Shown here piece by piece: positions 46,052-57,566 of a stretch of DNA of 64,000 bases (the first letter of the stretch is position 1; every line of letters starts with the position of its first letter). Under the pieces are notes generated by a model. It had not been told where the DNA came from. It did no database searches and was given only the letters and a program-made list of their open reading frames with translations. The stretch is taken from the NCBI GenBank assembly GCA_947646735.1, contig CANTFK010000208.1, forward strand, positions 124,001-188,000, written 5' to 3'. Origin of the DNA: Peronospora farinosa (lineage: Eukaryota; Oomycota; Peronosporomycetes; Peronosporales; Peronosporaceae). Both the position numbers and the translations under genes were made by a program.

Positions 46052-46626
46052 ATAGACTGGCGTACACGCACAGTCGCTAGCTCTACGCAAGACACCGGAA
46101 AGGATGTGCTCTTGCGAGAGGCTTATGTGACTGATGCTGTGTCCAACACAGTCGAGGGTGCGATGACGGTATGTCAATCGACACCAGGAACTGCCCAGCT
46201 CGAAAAGAGTGGTGTAGTTGGAAGTGCACTGGCGGAAAGCCAGGTGACACATATTCCTACCCAGGTCGAAGAGACTAGTGTAGTGAATGGGGCGATGACA
46301 AGTAGTCATGCGTCCAATAGTCCTGCACAGAGCCGAGAGCCTGTGGCAGTGATGGTGGGCTGACAGGAAGTCAAGCGCCACAAGAACCGGCACAGAGCCA
46401 AGAGCCTGGTGCGGTTGGAAGGAGTGCGTTAGCTGAGATAGCAACGACACCTTCTTCCAGGTCAAAGGTCGTGGTGACTCGAAGAACGAGCACCAGACGT
46501 ATTAAGACGATCAAGGGCACGTCAAAACAAGTGAATCTTGGATCAGTCTCGGTCCAAGAGGACGGACCTACGAACGAGTTTTTCGAGGCCGTCGAAGACA
46601 AAATGCCGGAGGCATCCTAAGTTGAG

Positions 46627-48455
46627 GTGCTCCAACTTGTCTTGGCTTCTGCAGAGGAGATAGTAAATCTCTCGGAGATGACGTGGGATCTGTTCCTGTC
46701 CGAATTAAAAGAAGGAAAGATCCACGAGATAGTCGCACCAGTTCCAGAAGAGAACGTGGTGGACTGTTGCTCTTCATCCACAATGGATGAGAGCGTCTTG
46801 GAGACCGACAAAAAGAAACGGTTCGCTGCTCAAGGCTGGGATGCCTTGAAGGACAGCCCGTTCTATGATGTTCTGTGTAAACACCGTGATGTGTTTCCAG
46901 CAGAAGTGCCGAGCCTCCTACCGGCCGATAGGGGCATCAGGCACGAAATTGACCTGGAGCCTGGCACCAAGTATTGTGTGACCAGGCAATGGCCGTTGCC
47001 GAAGGAACAAGTCGATTACATCGATGAGTTCTTCGACAAGCGAGCCAAGGCGGGACATGTACGTGAGAGAAAGTCGCCTCACTGCAGCCCGACCTTCTGT
47101 GTGCGTAAAGCCACGGGTGGATGGCGCGTGGTAATGCTTATAATAAGATGAACACGGCCACCATTCCGGCTCAAACGCCGATCCCGCGGAAAGATGTTTT
47201 GTTGAATTCCATGGGAAAGTCAACTATCTTTTCCGCGTTGGATCTGAAGGATGGCTACTATCAGGTTCTCATGCGAGATACCGATGTAGCCAAAACGGCA
47301 GTAAGCACCCCAAGCGGTATGCTGTGGGAGTAGCTTGTGATGCTACAAGGGTTGAAAAATGCTCCAGCAACATTCAACCGAGTGGTGGCTCACGTGATGC
47401 GTCAGCACCGTGCCTACGCGCCCCATTACTTTGACGCTGTATTCGTGCATAGTAGGCCGGAGGACGGTCTGAGCGCGATAGAGTCGCACAAGCGTCATTT
47501 AGACGCTGTGTTGCATACTCTGGGTGACGCCCAATTATACGTGAACTTGCAAAAGTGCGTAATAAGGGTCCCCGAGATACCTGTGCTGGACTGCATCGTA
47601 GGTACAGATGGTGTACAAGCAGACCCAGAAAAGGTAAAGGCTGTAAAGGAATGGCCAGTCCCACGTCATGTGAAGGATCTGCGCCAATTCCTCGGGCTCG
47701 CTAATTACTTGTATAAGCACAGCAAGAATTATGTGGAGCAGACTAAGCCATTGTATGACCTTTTCAAAAAGGATGCAGAATGGACTTGGTCAAAGGAGCA
47801 AGAAGATGCGTTCACATTAGTGAAGCAATCTCATGTAGAGGCACCGGTATCGGCATTGCCAGGCTCGTATTAGCCTTTTAACGTCGTCTGCGATGCAAGC
47901 AATTATGCAATCGACAGCGCGCTCATGCAGAAGGATGACAACGGCGTTGACCGTGTCATTTCTTATCAGCCTTGGCTTTTAAAAGCCCCAGAGCTGAATT
48001 ACCCTGTGCATGACAAGGAGATACTTTTCATTAAGTATGCTCTTGTTTAGTTTCGTGTGCACCTCTTAGGCACCGAACCTTTTGTGATTTATACGGATCG
48101 CGCATCACTGTGGACCGCTATAAATTCACCGCACCTCTCGCCGAGAATGGCAAGATGGCTAACATTCTTCTCTGAATTTAATTTCAAAGTTGGATATAAG
48201 CCGGGTAAGTCGAATGTCTTGGCTGACGCTTTATCGCGCATACCAGAATTCGAGGCAAAGCACCAGGAAAGTGTGTCTCGTGTGAAAGCACAAGTTGAGT
48301 CGTCAACATTGGCAGCCATAAAGGCCTACCATTTGACGAGCTCAATGACCTCCGATATAAAGGAGTGTTACAGTCAGGACAAACATTGTCGCCTGCTGTT
48401 GGATCATTTTGGTGGAAGCAAAGTTACCCCTAAAAGCGAAACTAAATCGCTTTAG
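46627..48455 (+). pseudogene. Gypsy reverse transcriptase and RNase H, broken
   Basis: RT pieces in several frames: HEIDLEPGTKYCVTRQWPLP, CVRKATGGWRVV, ALDLKDGYYQVLMRD, then a stop after MLWE, and LQGLKNAPATFNRVV. The active site reads HYFDAVFVHS where (F/Y)xDD is expected, so the second aspartate is lost. RNase H follows (FVIYTDRASLWTAI; KPGKSNVLADALSR). Confidence 0.9.
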
Positions 48456-49323
48456 TTACAGTGATGGCATTTTATGGCATCAAATGTCACCCTGTGATCC
48501 CTTGCGAATCCATGTACCTCATGACACAGATCTCAAGCTGATAATACTTCACGAGTGCCATGATGCGCCATCTAGTGGGCATCTGGGCCGTGAAAAGACA
48601 TTCGTACGAGTGTCAGAGGAATTTTGGTGGCCCCACCTATATCGGTGGGTGGCCAACTATATCCGCTCTTGCGAAGAGTGTCAGCGCATAAAGCCTGCAC
48701 CTTCGAACAGTGCGCCACTGAAGCCACTGCCGATTCCAACTAAATGTTGGAAGTCGGTCAGTTTGGACTTCATGTTTGGATTACCGCCTGACCATAAAGT
48801 CAGGACGGATCTCGTCGTCTTTGTAGACAGACTGAGCAAGATGGTGCATTTGGCACCAAGTAGCACCAAGATCTCAGAAAAAGAGGCTGCCCTCTTGTTT
48901 CTGGATCACGTGTATCGACTACACGGGATGCCCGAGTCCATAGTATCGGACCGAGATCCGCGTTTTGCGTCGAGGTTTTGGTGACATGCGCTTGAGCTGC
49001 TGGGTAGCAAGCTCCACATTTCAACCGCTGATCATCTTCAAACTGATGGTCAAACGGAACGAGCCAATCGAGTCGTGGCGGATTTTTTGCATACTGCATT
49101 GACTCCTAAGAATGGAGCCTGCAATTTCCATTCGCGGAGTTCGCTATTAATAACAATGTATACGCCAGTACGGGTGAAAACCCGTTTCACATTAACGGAC
49201 TGCGCCATCCTCGGAAAAAGTTATCGTTTGTGCGCAGCACGAATATTAGTGGGGGGGGCCTCACTTCGCTTGGTGCGAATGCCAAAGAGTGTCAAATTTA
49301 CCCTAGTGACACTACTAATTTAG
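48409..49323 (+). pseudogene. Gypsy integrase
   Basis: Zinc-binding HECHDAPSSGHLGREKT with CEECQRIKP, then the core: LDFMFGLPP, IVSDRDPRFASRFW followed by a stop, and after it ADHLQTDGQTERANRVV with the catalytic glutamate. Confidence 0.9.
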
Positions 49324-50189
49324 CAGTGGTCACGACACCTATCAGTGTCAATGAGGAGTCACGGCAAGAAAGGCCCTGTGCTCCTTGACGATATCACAAC
49401 AGCGTCGACCCATGACCGACCTCTTGAGGGTGTCATAGGCGAGCTGATGCTAAAAGCGTGAGCAAAGCTCAGCGCTTCTTGGATGACTGATAAGCCATCA
49501 GAAGTAGAGACTGTGACTCAATGGCAAGCGCACAGGATAAGCAGAAACAATATGCGGACCAGCATGGTCGCAAAAATAATGAGCACTTTTGTGTTGGGGA
49601 CGAAGTGCTATTAAGTACTGCTACCCTACCTAAACATGCAATTTCTGTACTACCTGGTGGTACTACTAAGCTATTGCCCTGATTCCTTGGCCCTTTACAG
49701 TGGTTGAAGAAGTTGGAGACCTAAATTATAGGCTCGCTCTCCCACCGTATATGAGAACGCACCCCTTATCTTACGTGGGTCGTCTGAAACGATATTGATC
49801 CAGAAGAGATCACATATCCACATCGGTCTAACGAGACAAATGGTGACGTCGACTGAAGTCGAGCATCGCGGCCGATCAGGTGACGAGGAAGCCGATAGGT
49901 TCCCCATATACGAACGAGGATATAGGGGACTCGGCGATCGAGGAGGACTCAGCGCTTGACGCGAGTCTCTCATTACCAGTCGCTCATGTATGTCCAAACG
50001 GGTCTTCAGGCGGTCATACCCCTGACGATCCCTCGTATTCATGGAGCGTATATCCGAAGTCAGTCGCGAGACTTGATTCGACAGAACAGCCAACTCTTTA
50101 TTCAGCGCAGCGATATCCGCTTGCGACAACATGATAGGCAGCAGCCGCGAATAACTGGGCGTTATCAACGCTCCTATCGGACGCCACCT

Positions 50190-50309
50190 GTATTGGTGGA
50201 TGCGGGTGGAAACACACGCTTCCTTGTTGAAAGGTTGTTGGACCACCGACATGCGAAGCAAAAGCTTCAGATCCTTTTCCAGTGGAAAGGATACCATTCG
50301 CTCTGCTAG
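50190..50309 (+). pseudogene. Chromodomain-like segment of the Gypsy element
   Basis: The frame with FLVERLLDHRHAKQKLQILF followed by QWKGYHSLC matches the start of a retroelement chromodomain (VE+ILDHR...YLVKWKGY). It is cut by a stop. Chromodomains of this group are thought to steer insertion to marked chromatin. Confidence 0.7.
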
Positions 50310-50663
50310 GTCCTGATGGACTAGAAGTGGTAGCGCATCGAGAAGGAGTGGGGGGTAGGTTACCACCCAATATCTCCCTCGCACGCGTAATAGCGAAGCT
50401 GATTCGCTGCGACCGCTGTTTCACTGCATCTAGATGCGGTGTTTCACGGCTCAGGAACTCTTCCTCGTGTTCGCTGGTTGTTTCATTCGAACACAATACG
50501 ACGGGGATAGGGAAAGCACGACCTAGTGCTTGCCCTGTCTTTTCCATGATGAAAGACGCTTAAATTTGATTAGCGGCAATAGTGGCACGCTTTAAAAGCG
50601 TCGCACTATTTACACGCCAGCGTGACCACTCGGGTGGTGGTGGCATCTCTGGCAAACCATCAC

Positions 50664-51216
50664 TCACGTAGCCGCCCTCGCGAAGGCGAGCTCGTGAACC
50701 GAATGTGAAGTCGAATGGGCTTTTAGCTCACCATTGCATGAGTTATACTCTCCATTGTGGATTGTCAAGACATCAGATGTAGGGTTAACAGAGGCGGAAG
50801 ATCTAGAATCGCCGACCTGCTGTTGAGTCGCGGCTATTTCTTTCGAAGCAGCGCGCTCAGTTGTGGTCGCTGCGCTTGTTGGCGCAGACGACGAGGCATG
50901 GCCCTCGCTGTCAGGAAGCATGGAAGCTTCCTGAAGGTTGGGTGTCTCAAATGATGGGGACAAATGCCCCATCAGAGCACTGTGCTTATCACCACTTTGG
51001 GGTGATGGCAATGGTGTACTTTCATTGTAGTCAACAATGAGAGACAAGTCTTCATCCGGACCAGTGTTCTCTGCTGACAAGCTGACATTAAGTGTCGGCG
51101 TTGTAACAGAGGACACTTAACCATTGTTTCGAGCTATGGCGGCGCGTGCGCTCCGTGCTGGTCTGCATGGACGCCTTTGCAGGCGACCCATCAGCCTTTA
51201 CACGTTTCGGTGGCAT
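50664..51216 (-). pseudogene. Antisense coding-like ORF inside the Gypsy 3' region
   Basis: On the minus strand a 150-codon open frame (51116-50664) is Ser/Thr/Pro-rich (SLSAENTGPDEDLSLIVDY). Upstream an ATG at 51216 starts MPPKRVKADGSPAKASMQTS, joined by a frameshift and a stop (NNG*VSSVTTP). More minus-strand coding-like sequence continues to about 49800 with a coiled-coil-like ALNKELAVLSNQVSRL. It overlaps the end of pol. No known family was identified. It may have been a real antisense gene of this element family. Confidence 0.45.
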
Positions 51217-51256
51217 CGCTTCTTTATTCGATTTTGCAAAATGTAAAAATCGTCTT

Positions 51257-51270
51257 AAAGAAGGGGATGG
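51257..51270 (+). other. Polypurine tract of the Gypsy element
   Basis: AAAGAAGGGGATGG lies directly before the 3' LTR (TGGAATGGGC), the expected place for plus-strand priming. Confidence 0.75.
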
Positions 51271-51877
51271 TGGAATGGGCTAAAAGTTACACGGTTCGTT
51301 AAGTATCGAATACTTAACGGGCAGGCCTAAATAGGTACGAGGTATCTTAGTCCTGCCACTTGGGTGTGGCACATTAATGTCACCCACCCTCGTGAATGTG
51401 ATATCCATGGATGGATTCACATTCAACGAGGATGACGCCAGTTGGGACTGGGCGTCATGGTGACGCTTCAGACAGACGTCACCTGCGAGCTTAAATATAT
51501 TTTAAGCTCGCACGTAAGGATACGTTTCTAAAGAGACGCGTATCCAATCTTTGCATCATTAACCAATCAGTAGTTAAACTTATATTTAGTTTAGAATCTA
51601 TCAAATATAAGTCAGTCTCAAAAATTTACTATGTATCTATCGCCCACTGCGCATAGGAAGATTGTATAAGCTTCTGCGTGACGTAAATGAGGTACTTCTT
51701 AGTTGTTCGTTGCGCGGACCGCTCTAAGCGGCCGGCAACAGTTTGATTCGGCGCTTTCAGCGACCGACCAACGCAACCACCACTGCACGCGGGGGTAAGA
51801 TGGTATAACCGCTTCCTCGCGCTGCTTGAAGTGCCCGCGTAGTACGTGGCAGCTTCTTTACGAAGTGCTTGTCTACA
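51271..51877 (+). repeat. Gypsy 3' LTR
   Basis: 607 bp, matching the 5' LTR. The start differs (TGGAATGGGC for TGTAACGGGC). The first hairpin (51297-51319) is two base pairs longer than in the 5' LTR, with matching changes on both sides. Confidence 0.9.
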
Positions 51878-52463
51878 ATATTCATCTTATTAGTTTGTGC
51901 CAATGTGCACACCCCGTTACAGCGTTACCATACAAGCTTAGCAGGGATCATGCATCCACTGTAAAGCACTAACCTTAATGGCGTACGGTAGTGGATGAAG
52001 TTTCTGATCTTTCCCTGTTTATGGCGGGTTCAAGTCACACAGGACACCTTTGTAAATGGAGGGCGATCGTCTTGATTATTAACCGTAAAACCCGCAACGG
52101 TCAAATTCTTATACAAAAAGTCTAATCTTAAGAGTTGTGTACTATCTTAGCTATAGCAGAGAAGTGTATGAAAAGTAATAGACAACTAATCTAAAGCTGT
52201 GGCAAGGCCCTGATTAGATGACTCTGCGGTCACGCGCTTCAGCAAAGCCCTTCCGATACCCTTGACAAGCGTTGTCGGCTGTTAGCCGTTTTTGCTCTGC
52301 AACATATGTACGACTAGCAAGATTTGTCTGGTAAACTCAATCGCCATTCATCACCATTCGCTATATTCCTCGTCTTTGAGAGCAGAGACTATCACGTTCT
52401 GCAATGCGCTTTTTTCCATCCTATAGGTAATCTAGGCAAGGCAACTTCCTTCCCTAGCCAAAT
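51878..52463. other. Intergenic between the Gypsy element and the reductase gene
   Basis: Includes the right 13-bp inverted repeat (51909-51921) and then sequence without a recognisable gene; it should hold the 3' UTR of the enoyl-ACP reductase. Confidence 0.5.
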
Positions 52464-53495
52464 TTACAACTCTTCCCGCGCAAACGGAGCCATCGCACTC
52501 AGGCCACCGTCAACTGTGATACATTAAGTCAAAACCAGCCCTAAAAGCTCTTTCATATGAGACCCTTACCGTAAATAGTTTGACCCGTCACGGACGCAGC
52601 GAGGTCACTTGACAGGAAAGCTGCAACAGACCCAACATCTCCACTTGAGCTATTTCGACGCAGAGGAGCGTGGTTCTCAGCATATTTCCTCATTGTCTGT
52701 AGCATCACGTTATTGTTAAGAGAAATTTCAGCACGACATCTTTTTTCGCACAAACCAACACTCACTGAGATGCCAGGAATGCCACGGGCTGACACCGTAT
52801 TCATGGGTCCAGGGCTTATACAGTTGACACGGACACCTTCTGGTCCAAGCTCGTACGCAAGTTGCCTCGCCGTCGCCTCTAACGCTGCCTTTGCCGGACC
52901 CATTACATTGTAATTAGGTACTACCTTTTCCACATTTTCCGTTAAAAGATTGACAATAGTCAGTGTCCCTCCCAAAAACAACAACATTTCTTGACTCGTT
53001 AACCTTTGTCGATCCAGCATAAGTCAGCGCTAACACGCTGCGGTCTCGTCTCTCTCCTACCCCTTGTACCATCAATGGCTTAGCTGCCTTCATCAGCGCC
53101 ACCAAGCTATAGGCACTGACATCCATTGCCTGTGTCCATGCATCCCTCGGGGTATTCAATAATCCGTTGGCAAAGGCTTCACGCGGGGCAAACGCCACCG
53201 AATGCACCAAAATGTCCAACTCCCCATTGAAAACTTCTCCGCAGCGTTGCATTAACTGTTCGATTCTCGTATCACTTTCTACATCACACGGTTCAAAATG
53301 CAATGTGGGACTTGCTATTTCGGACGGTTTGGGGATCTCAAAGGTGCAACTTTTGACGTGACTTTCGTTCATTGGACTTTTAGACGACACTACAACGCTT
53401 GCACCACCAGAAAGGAACGCTTGAGTCACACCTGCAGCCAGTGAGTATTTGTTCATAAGCCCCACTACTAGAGCACGCTTGCCTTTGAGCAGCAT
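52464..53495 (-). CDS. Enoyl-[acyl-carrier-protein] reductase, FabI type
   Basis: Four exons, 53495-53004, 52924-52766, 52696-52570 and 52513-52464, give 275 residues, close to bacterial FabI. It reduces the enoyl-ACP double bond in the last step of each type II fatty-acid elongation round. The FabI form of the SDR fold is clear: KGKRALVVGLMNKYSLAAG at the nucleotide site, HSVAFAPREAF, the catalytic TYAGSTKVVPNYNVMGPAK with Y-x6-K, NCISPGPMNTVSARGIPG and GQTIYVDGGLSAM. The intron splits after STK and PGIS were placed by this similarity. The start is the ATG at 53495 (MLLKGKRA); there is no visible plastid or mitochondrial presequence. It is the only intact gene in the spacer of the inverted duplication. 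Confidence 0.92.
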
Positions 53496-53646
53496 GACGA
53501 TCGTATACCGGATCAATTAACCAACGCTATTTGGCAGGTATTTATTTACCTATGATATCTGCCATTCTTTGGAATATCTGATTCATTGGCTGAAAAACGA
53601 CCTGACAAGATTAAAAACAAGATATAAACAAGAATTGAAATTAGGT

Positions 53647-54258
53647 ACTTTCCAATTCGCGCCTTCGAGCTACAACGGCCAAGAGACGAAGACCTTCAAA
53701 GAGCCGGTCAACCGGCCCCCTCCGACCAGGGCGGGAAGTCCCTCAAACGGGAGGCCCAGGATAAGAGGGGGAGGTTTTCCCTCTGCTGCGTGCGCTATGG
53801 GGGGCAAGCGCAGCGTGCGAACCGTAAGGGGAGCACCAACCCTGTTACCCCCGGGGGGAGAGGATCGACGACCGCGGTTATCATTCCCTCTTTCCCCAAT
53901 AGTTCCTGCTATTCTACGTCAGCCTTCAAGACGCCGATTCGATCGCCGAGCGCGAATCTCGGTCCCACGAAGTGAACTTGCCAAGAACGTGAATTGATCG
54001 GCCCCGTCCAGGTGCATCAGCGGTCGATCGGGACTGATCGGTGTGGTGCCCGGCGCTTGTTGCGATCATTGAGCCACTGTTTACACCTCGGGCTGATAAC
54101 CCGATTCCACGTGCCCTTTTCGGAGTGTCCCCCGTGACGCCCGACGTCTCGAGCCAGCAGATTGAGCCAGCGAGGCGAAGAATGACGAAGTCCTGGTAGA
54201 AGCACTCCAGACATCTTACCAATCCTTAATGTTTGAAATAGACGGTCTGTTCTTCTTC
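53647..54258 (+). mobile_element. Short retroposon (SINE-like), copy 1
   Basis: 612 bp bounded by a perfect 19-bp duplication, ACAAGAATTGAAATTAGGT, at 53628-53646 and 54259-54277. It matches 56160-56770 along its length (shared AACGGCCAA, GACCTTCAAAGAG, GGGAAGTCCCTC, GGCGCTTGTTGCGATCATTG, CATCTTACCA). The long target duplication of variable length points to LINE-type integration. No pol III box or protein was recognised, and the transcribed strand is unknown; plus is arbitrary. Confidence 0.85.
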
Positions 54259-54648
54259 ACAAGAATTGAAATTAGGTCGTCACTAATGTGTTAGTAATCG
54301 ATGTAATGGTAACTGCAACTATATTGTTTGTCTCTACTTGCAACTTTTAGAAAGATATTTCAATCATGGCCTCGACGTTGCACTCATAGTGACCGGCTTG
54401 ATCGCAACAAGCGTACCCATCACCTCTTCAACAATCTGTGACGTGATACCCTGTAGTCACCGTAAAGGAAGTATTCAGTAGACAATCAGACGACTATGAA
54501 ACCTCTACCAACCAGAAAATCGGACTGGTTATGAGGAGCAACAACCTCGTAATATTGTGATTTAAAATGATGTGTAGCAAGCTGACATTGTAAAGCTGAC
54601 CCATTCTTCAATCGGGACGAGAACAGTAACAGCTCACCTTTTTGACAG

Positions 54649-55733
54649 ATGAAAGCCTTTACTCCTTTCAATGTACTTACTCTGATAGCGTTGGCGGGCT
54701 ATGTGGACGCGCACGGATTCATTTCGCGACCCCCTGCAAAGTACAATCTCAGCCCCACCTACACGGACTTCAATTGTATCATCGATGCCAGCGTTAACGA
54801 GGGATTCGCCGGCGGTATCTACAACCATAAACCAGAGGATAATGCCAAGCAGTTTGCCGAGCACTGGGACGCTACAGGGTACACGTCGCTTCGTGAGATG
54901 CTTGATCCCGTTGCTCCAAACTATGGAATGTCAATTCCCACGGCAGACCCAGTCGATGTGAGCAGCTATACCGAGATGTGGTGGCAGAGTAACGAGCACA
55001 AGGAAGGCTTCCTTCATTCGCATCATGTACGTTACGCAACTGTTAATGGTCGTTGAGTGTTGTACTAAATGAGTTTTCGTCGGTACAGGGTCCCTGTGAA
55101 TGCTGGATTGATGATATAAAGGTCTTCCACAATGACGATTGTTCTAAGGAATTTCGTTCATATCCTGCCAAGATCCCTATCGACTACTCGTCTTGTAAGG
55201 CAGGCAAAACATGTTTGTTTGTCTTCTACTGGATAGCGGTTCAATTGCCACAATGGCAGGTTTACAGTACGTTTCAGAAGCACTCTCGTGGGATCAGGCA
55301 TTAATGCTAACAACAATTTGGCATTTTGTTTGCAGAGCAATGCGTGCCTATTATCAATATAGGCTCGGGCAAGTCTTCTGACAAAGGTGCCACTGCCAAT
55401 ATAACTGCACCAAATGATACTCCAACCGAGATACTCCCGATTTTTATTGCGCCTGCTGCCCCGCCTGCTGCCCCACCTGCTGCCCTGCCTGCTGCCCCGC
55501 CTGCTGCCCCACCTGCTGCCCCGCCTGCTGCCCCGCCTGCTACCCCACCTGCTACCCCGCCTGCTACCCCGGATGCGACCCCGGATGCGATTTCAGATGT
55601 GACCATGCCTGCCCCACTGACAACGGACTTTACCCCGATCGCGACGACAGCTCCCGTGGGCACTCCTGCTACAGACACGAGTACTGAGACGCAGGGTAGT
55701 AAACCTGCTAGCTCTTGCAAAAGACGCAAGTGA
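54649..55733 (+). CDS. Secreted AA17-like lytic polysaccharide monooxygenase, right copy
   Basis: Exons 54649-55026, 55089-55266 and 55336-55733 give 317 residues with the same gene structure as the left copy. A signal peptide ends at YVDA and the mature protein starts HGFISRP, keeping the N-terminal histidine; LHSHH is at 122-126. Exon 2 (GPCECWIDDIKVFHNDDC) and the cysteines are kept. The tail is PPAA/PPAT repeats and 54 residues shorter than the left copy. By eye about 33 of 126 exon-1 residues differ from the left copy, yet intron 1 differs at only 2 of 62 positions. Likely secreted and copper-dependent, with pectin or a related wall polymer as substrate by family. Both copies look intact. 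Confidence 0.82.
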
Positions 55734-56159
55734 CTCATGCAGAGCAAGTCAGAGTCCCGTCTATCGAATCGATAGATGCAAGTAAGTCTGTATCGATTGC
55801 GTATTTCGTTGTCTAGTCAACACGTAGATGTGCTTCTAATGCTACAAAGAAATTGAAGCGACGCATTGCTCGTCATCTAGCAGTATCGCATCAAGAGCTC
55901 GTCTTTCTTGCGCCGCCAGGCTTTTTTGTTTTGCACGTGGCACGTTATTGTAAAGCTTGTATTCCGTAGAAGCGGATACAGTCGCAGTGCGTACTATAAA
56001 CTCACCAATCTCATGTGGAGTTTCTCACCCATACATCTTCGAACGCATAGCAGCACATGTTGCCATCTGACAACTAATCTTTGCCTTGAGCTAAGTGTTA
56101 TTGCTCTCAGCTCTACGGGCGAACATTAATTCCTAACAGTTTCTTAGTAAGATAATGAA

Positions 56160-56770
56160 CTTATCAATTTGCGCCTTTGAGCAACAACGGCCAAAAGACA
56201 AAGACCTTCAAAGAGCTGGTCAACCGGCCCTCTGACCTGGGCGGGAAGTCCCTCTAACGGGAGACCCAGGATCCAGAGGGAAAAGATTTTCCCCCTCTGC
56301 TGCGTGCGCTGTGGGGGCAAGCGCGACGTGTGAACCGTAAGGGGAGCATTAACCCTGTACCTTTGAGGGAGAGGAACGACGACTGTGGTTATCATTTCCT
56401 CCTTCCCGATGATTCCTGCTACTCTACATCAGCCTTAAGACGCCGACTTGATCGCCAAACGCGAATCTCGGTCCTACAAAGCGAACTTGTCAAGAGCGTG
56501 ATTTAATCGGCCCCGTCTAGGTGCATCAGCGGTCGATTGGGACTGATCGGTGTCGTGCCCGGCGCTTGTTGCGATCATTGAGCCACTGTCTATTCTTTGG
56601 GCTGGAAAACCGATTCCATGTGCCCTTTGCGGAGTGTCCCTCGTGACGCCCGATGTCTCAAGTCAGCAGATTGAGCCAGCGAGGCAAAGAATGACGAGAT
56701 CCTGGTAGAAGCACTCTAGACATCTTACCAGTCCATAATGTTTGAAAGAAACAGTTTGTTACTCACTCTT
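56160..56770 (+). mobile_element. Short retroposon (SINE-like), copy 2, in the right arm
   Basis: 611 bp bounded by a 13-bp duplication with one mismatch (GTAAGATAATGAA at 56147-56159, GTAAGATGATGAA at 56771-56783). The left arm has the unfilled site once, at about 40231-40260 on the opposite strand (TTAGTAAGATGATGGAAGT), so this copy inserted after the arms were duplicated. Confidence 0.88.
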
Positions 56771-56890
56771 GTAAGATGATGAAAGTAGTTTATAGAAAGC
56801 TCAGGACGATAAAGTCGTCGGGTTTTGTATTGATCGATATCCACGAAAGCGTCTACCGATTAGTCATACGTTTCACAGGCTAGTTTGGTG

Positions 56891-57160
56891 TTATTCATCG
56901 ACAGCGAGGAGTGTAAAAAGCAACAGAATGAAAGATCCTTCCTTCAATATATCATTCCTGTCGTTACTTTCGTCTCCGGTTTCAATATCCTGACTAAGAA
57001 GGTATCGCCCCACAGCGTACACCCCAGCAACAACGTACAAGTCCGAGAGCGCCGCCATTGAACGGGATAAAGGCTTAATGTATGAGTTGTGGATAAGCTT
57101 TATTCTGAAATGAAGCTCTAGCTGGAAAGAATGAGCAAGTTTTGAATTCAAAAAGCTCAT
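56891..57160 (-). CDS. Small conserved ORF, unknown (right copy)
   Basis: Mirror copy of 39861-40130, 89 codons with the same start and stop. Differences include SF for FF and DI for DG. See the left copy for its composition; function unknown. Confidence 0.35.
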   Translation of the reverse strand: MSFLNSKLAHSFQLELHFRIKLIHNSYIKPLSRSMAALSDLYVVAGVYAVGRYLLSQDIETGDESNDRNDILKEGSFILLLFTLLAVDE

Positions 57161-57566
57161 GTCATCCAGGGGTCAAATGACCATTTTATGCAGCATCTAT
57201 ACATCACAATGCACACTGTGTGTAACGCCAAATCAACCGTTGCTAATATTTTAGTGTTAGTTTCACCATCGTTGAACGAGGCTCATGGTTAGTTTGAGGA
57301 GCAACCACTACCTGAAACAGCGTTAAGCGCTCCCAGTAAAAAGTATAGACCACATTGGCCAAGGGTTTGATAAGCCTGCGTAGTGTCAGCGCTTGGGTCG
57401 CTGTTTGATATGAAGACCAGTTTGTTGAAGCAAATCGACGAATTGGAAGCTAGAATGTATCGAAAGGAATAGAACAGTGTCGTTAGCTAGTGTAGTATCA
57501 ATTAGTAGAACGCAAACTTGCAGTTGCCGCAGTGGTCGAGGCCGGTTCGAGATCGCAACTTGTCAG

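Larger units (their letters stand above)
43888..51877 (+). mobile_element. Ty3/Gypsy LTR retrotransposon with chromodomain, inactive
   Basis: An 8.0-kb element with 0.6-kb LTRs. Gag with a zinc knuckle, protease, RT, RNase H, integrase and a chromodomain-like segment run left to right in the Gypsy order. Stops divide every domain and the RT active site is changed, so it is dead. No exact target duplication was found (GTATC on the left, ATATT on the right). It sits in the spacer of the inverted duplication. Confidence 0.93.

Noticed and set aside
43888..51877. Intact 5-bp target duplication of the Gypsy element
   Set aside because: GTATC and ATATT do not match; no shift of one or two bases gives an exact pair.
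53569..53997. 142-codon plus ORF across the reductase promoter and retroposon
   Set aside because: Crosses the retroposon boundary and is not kept in copy 2.
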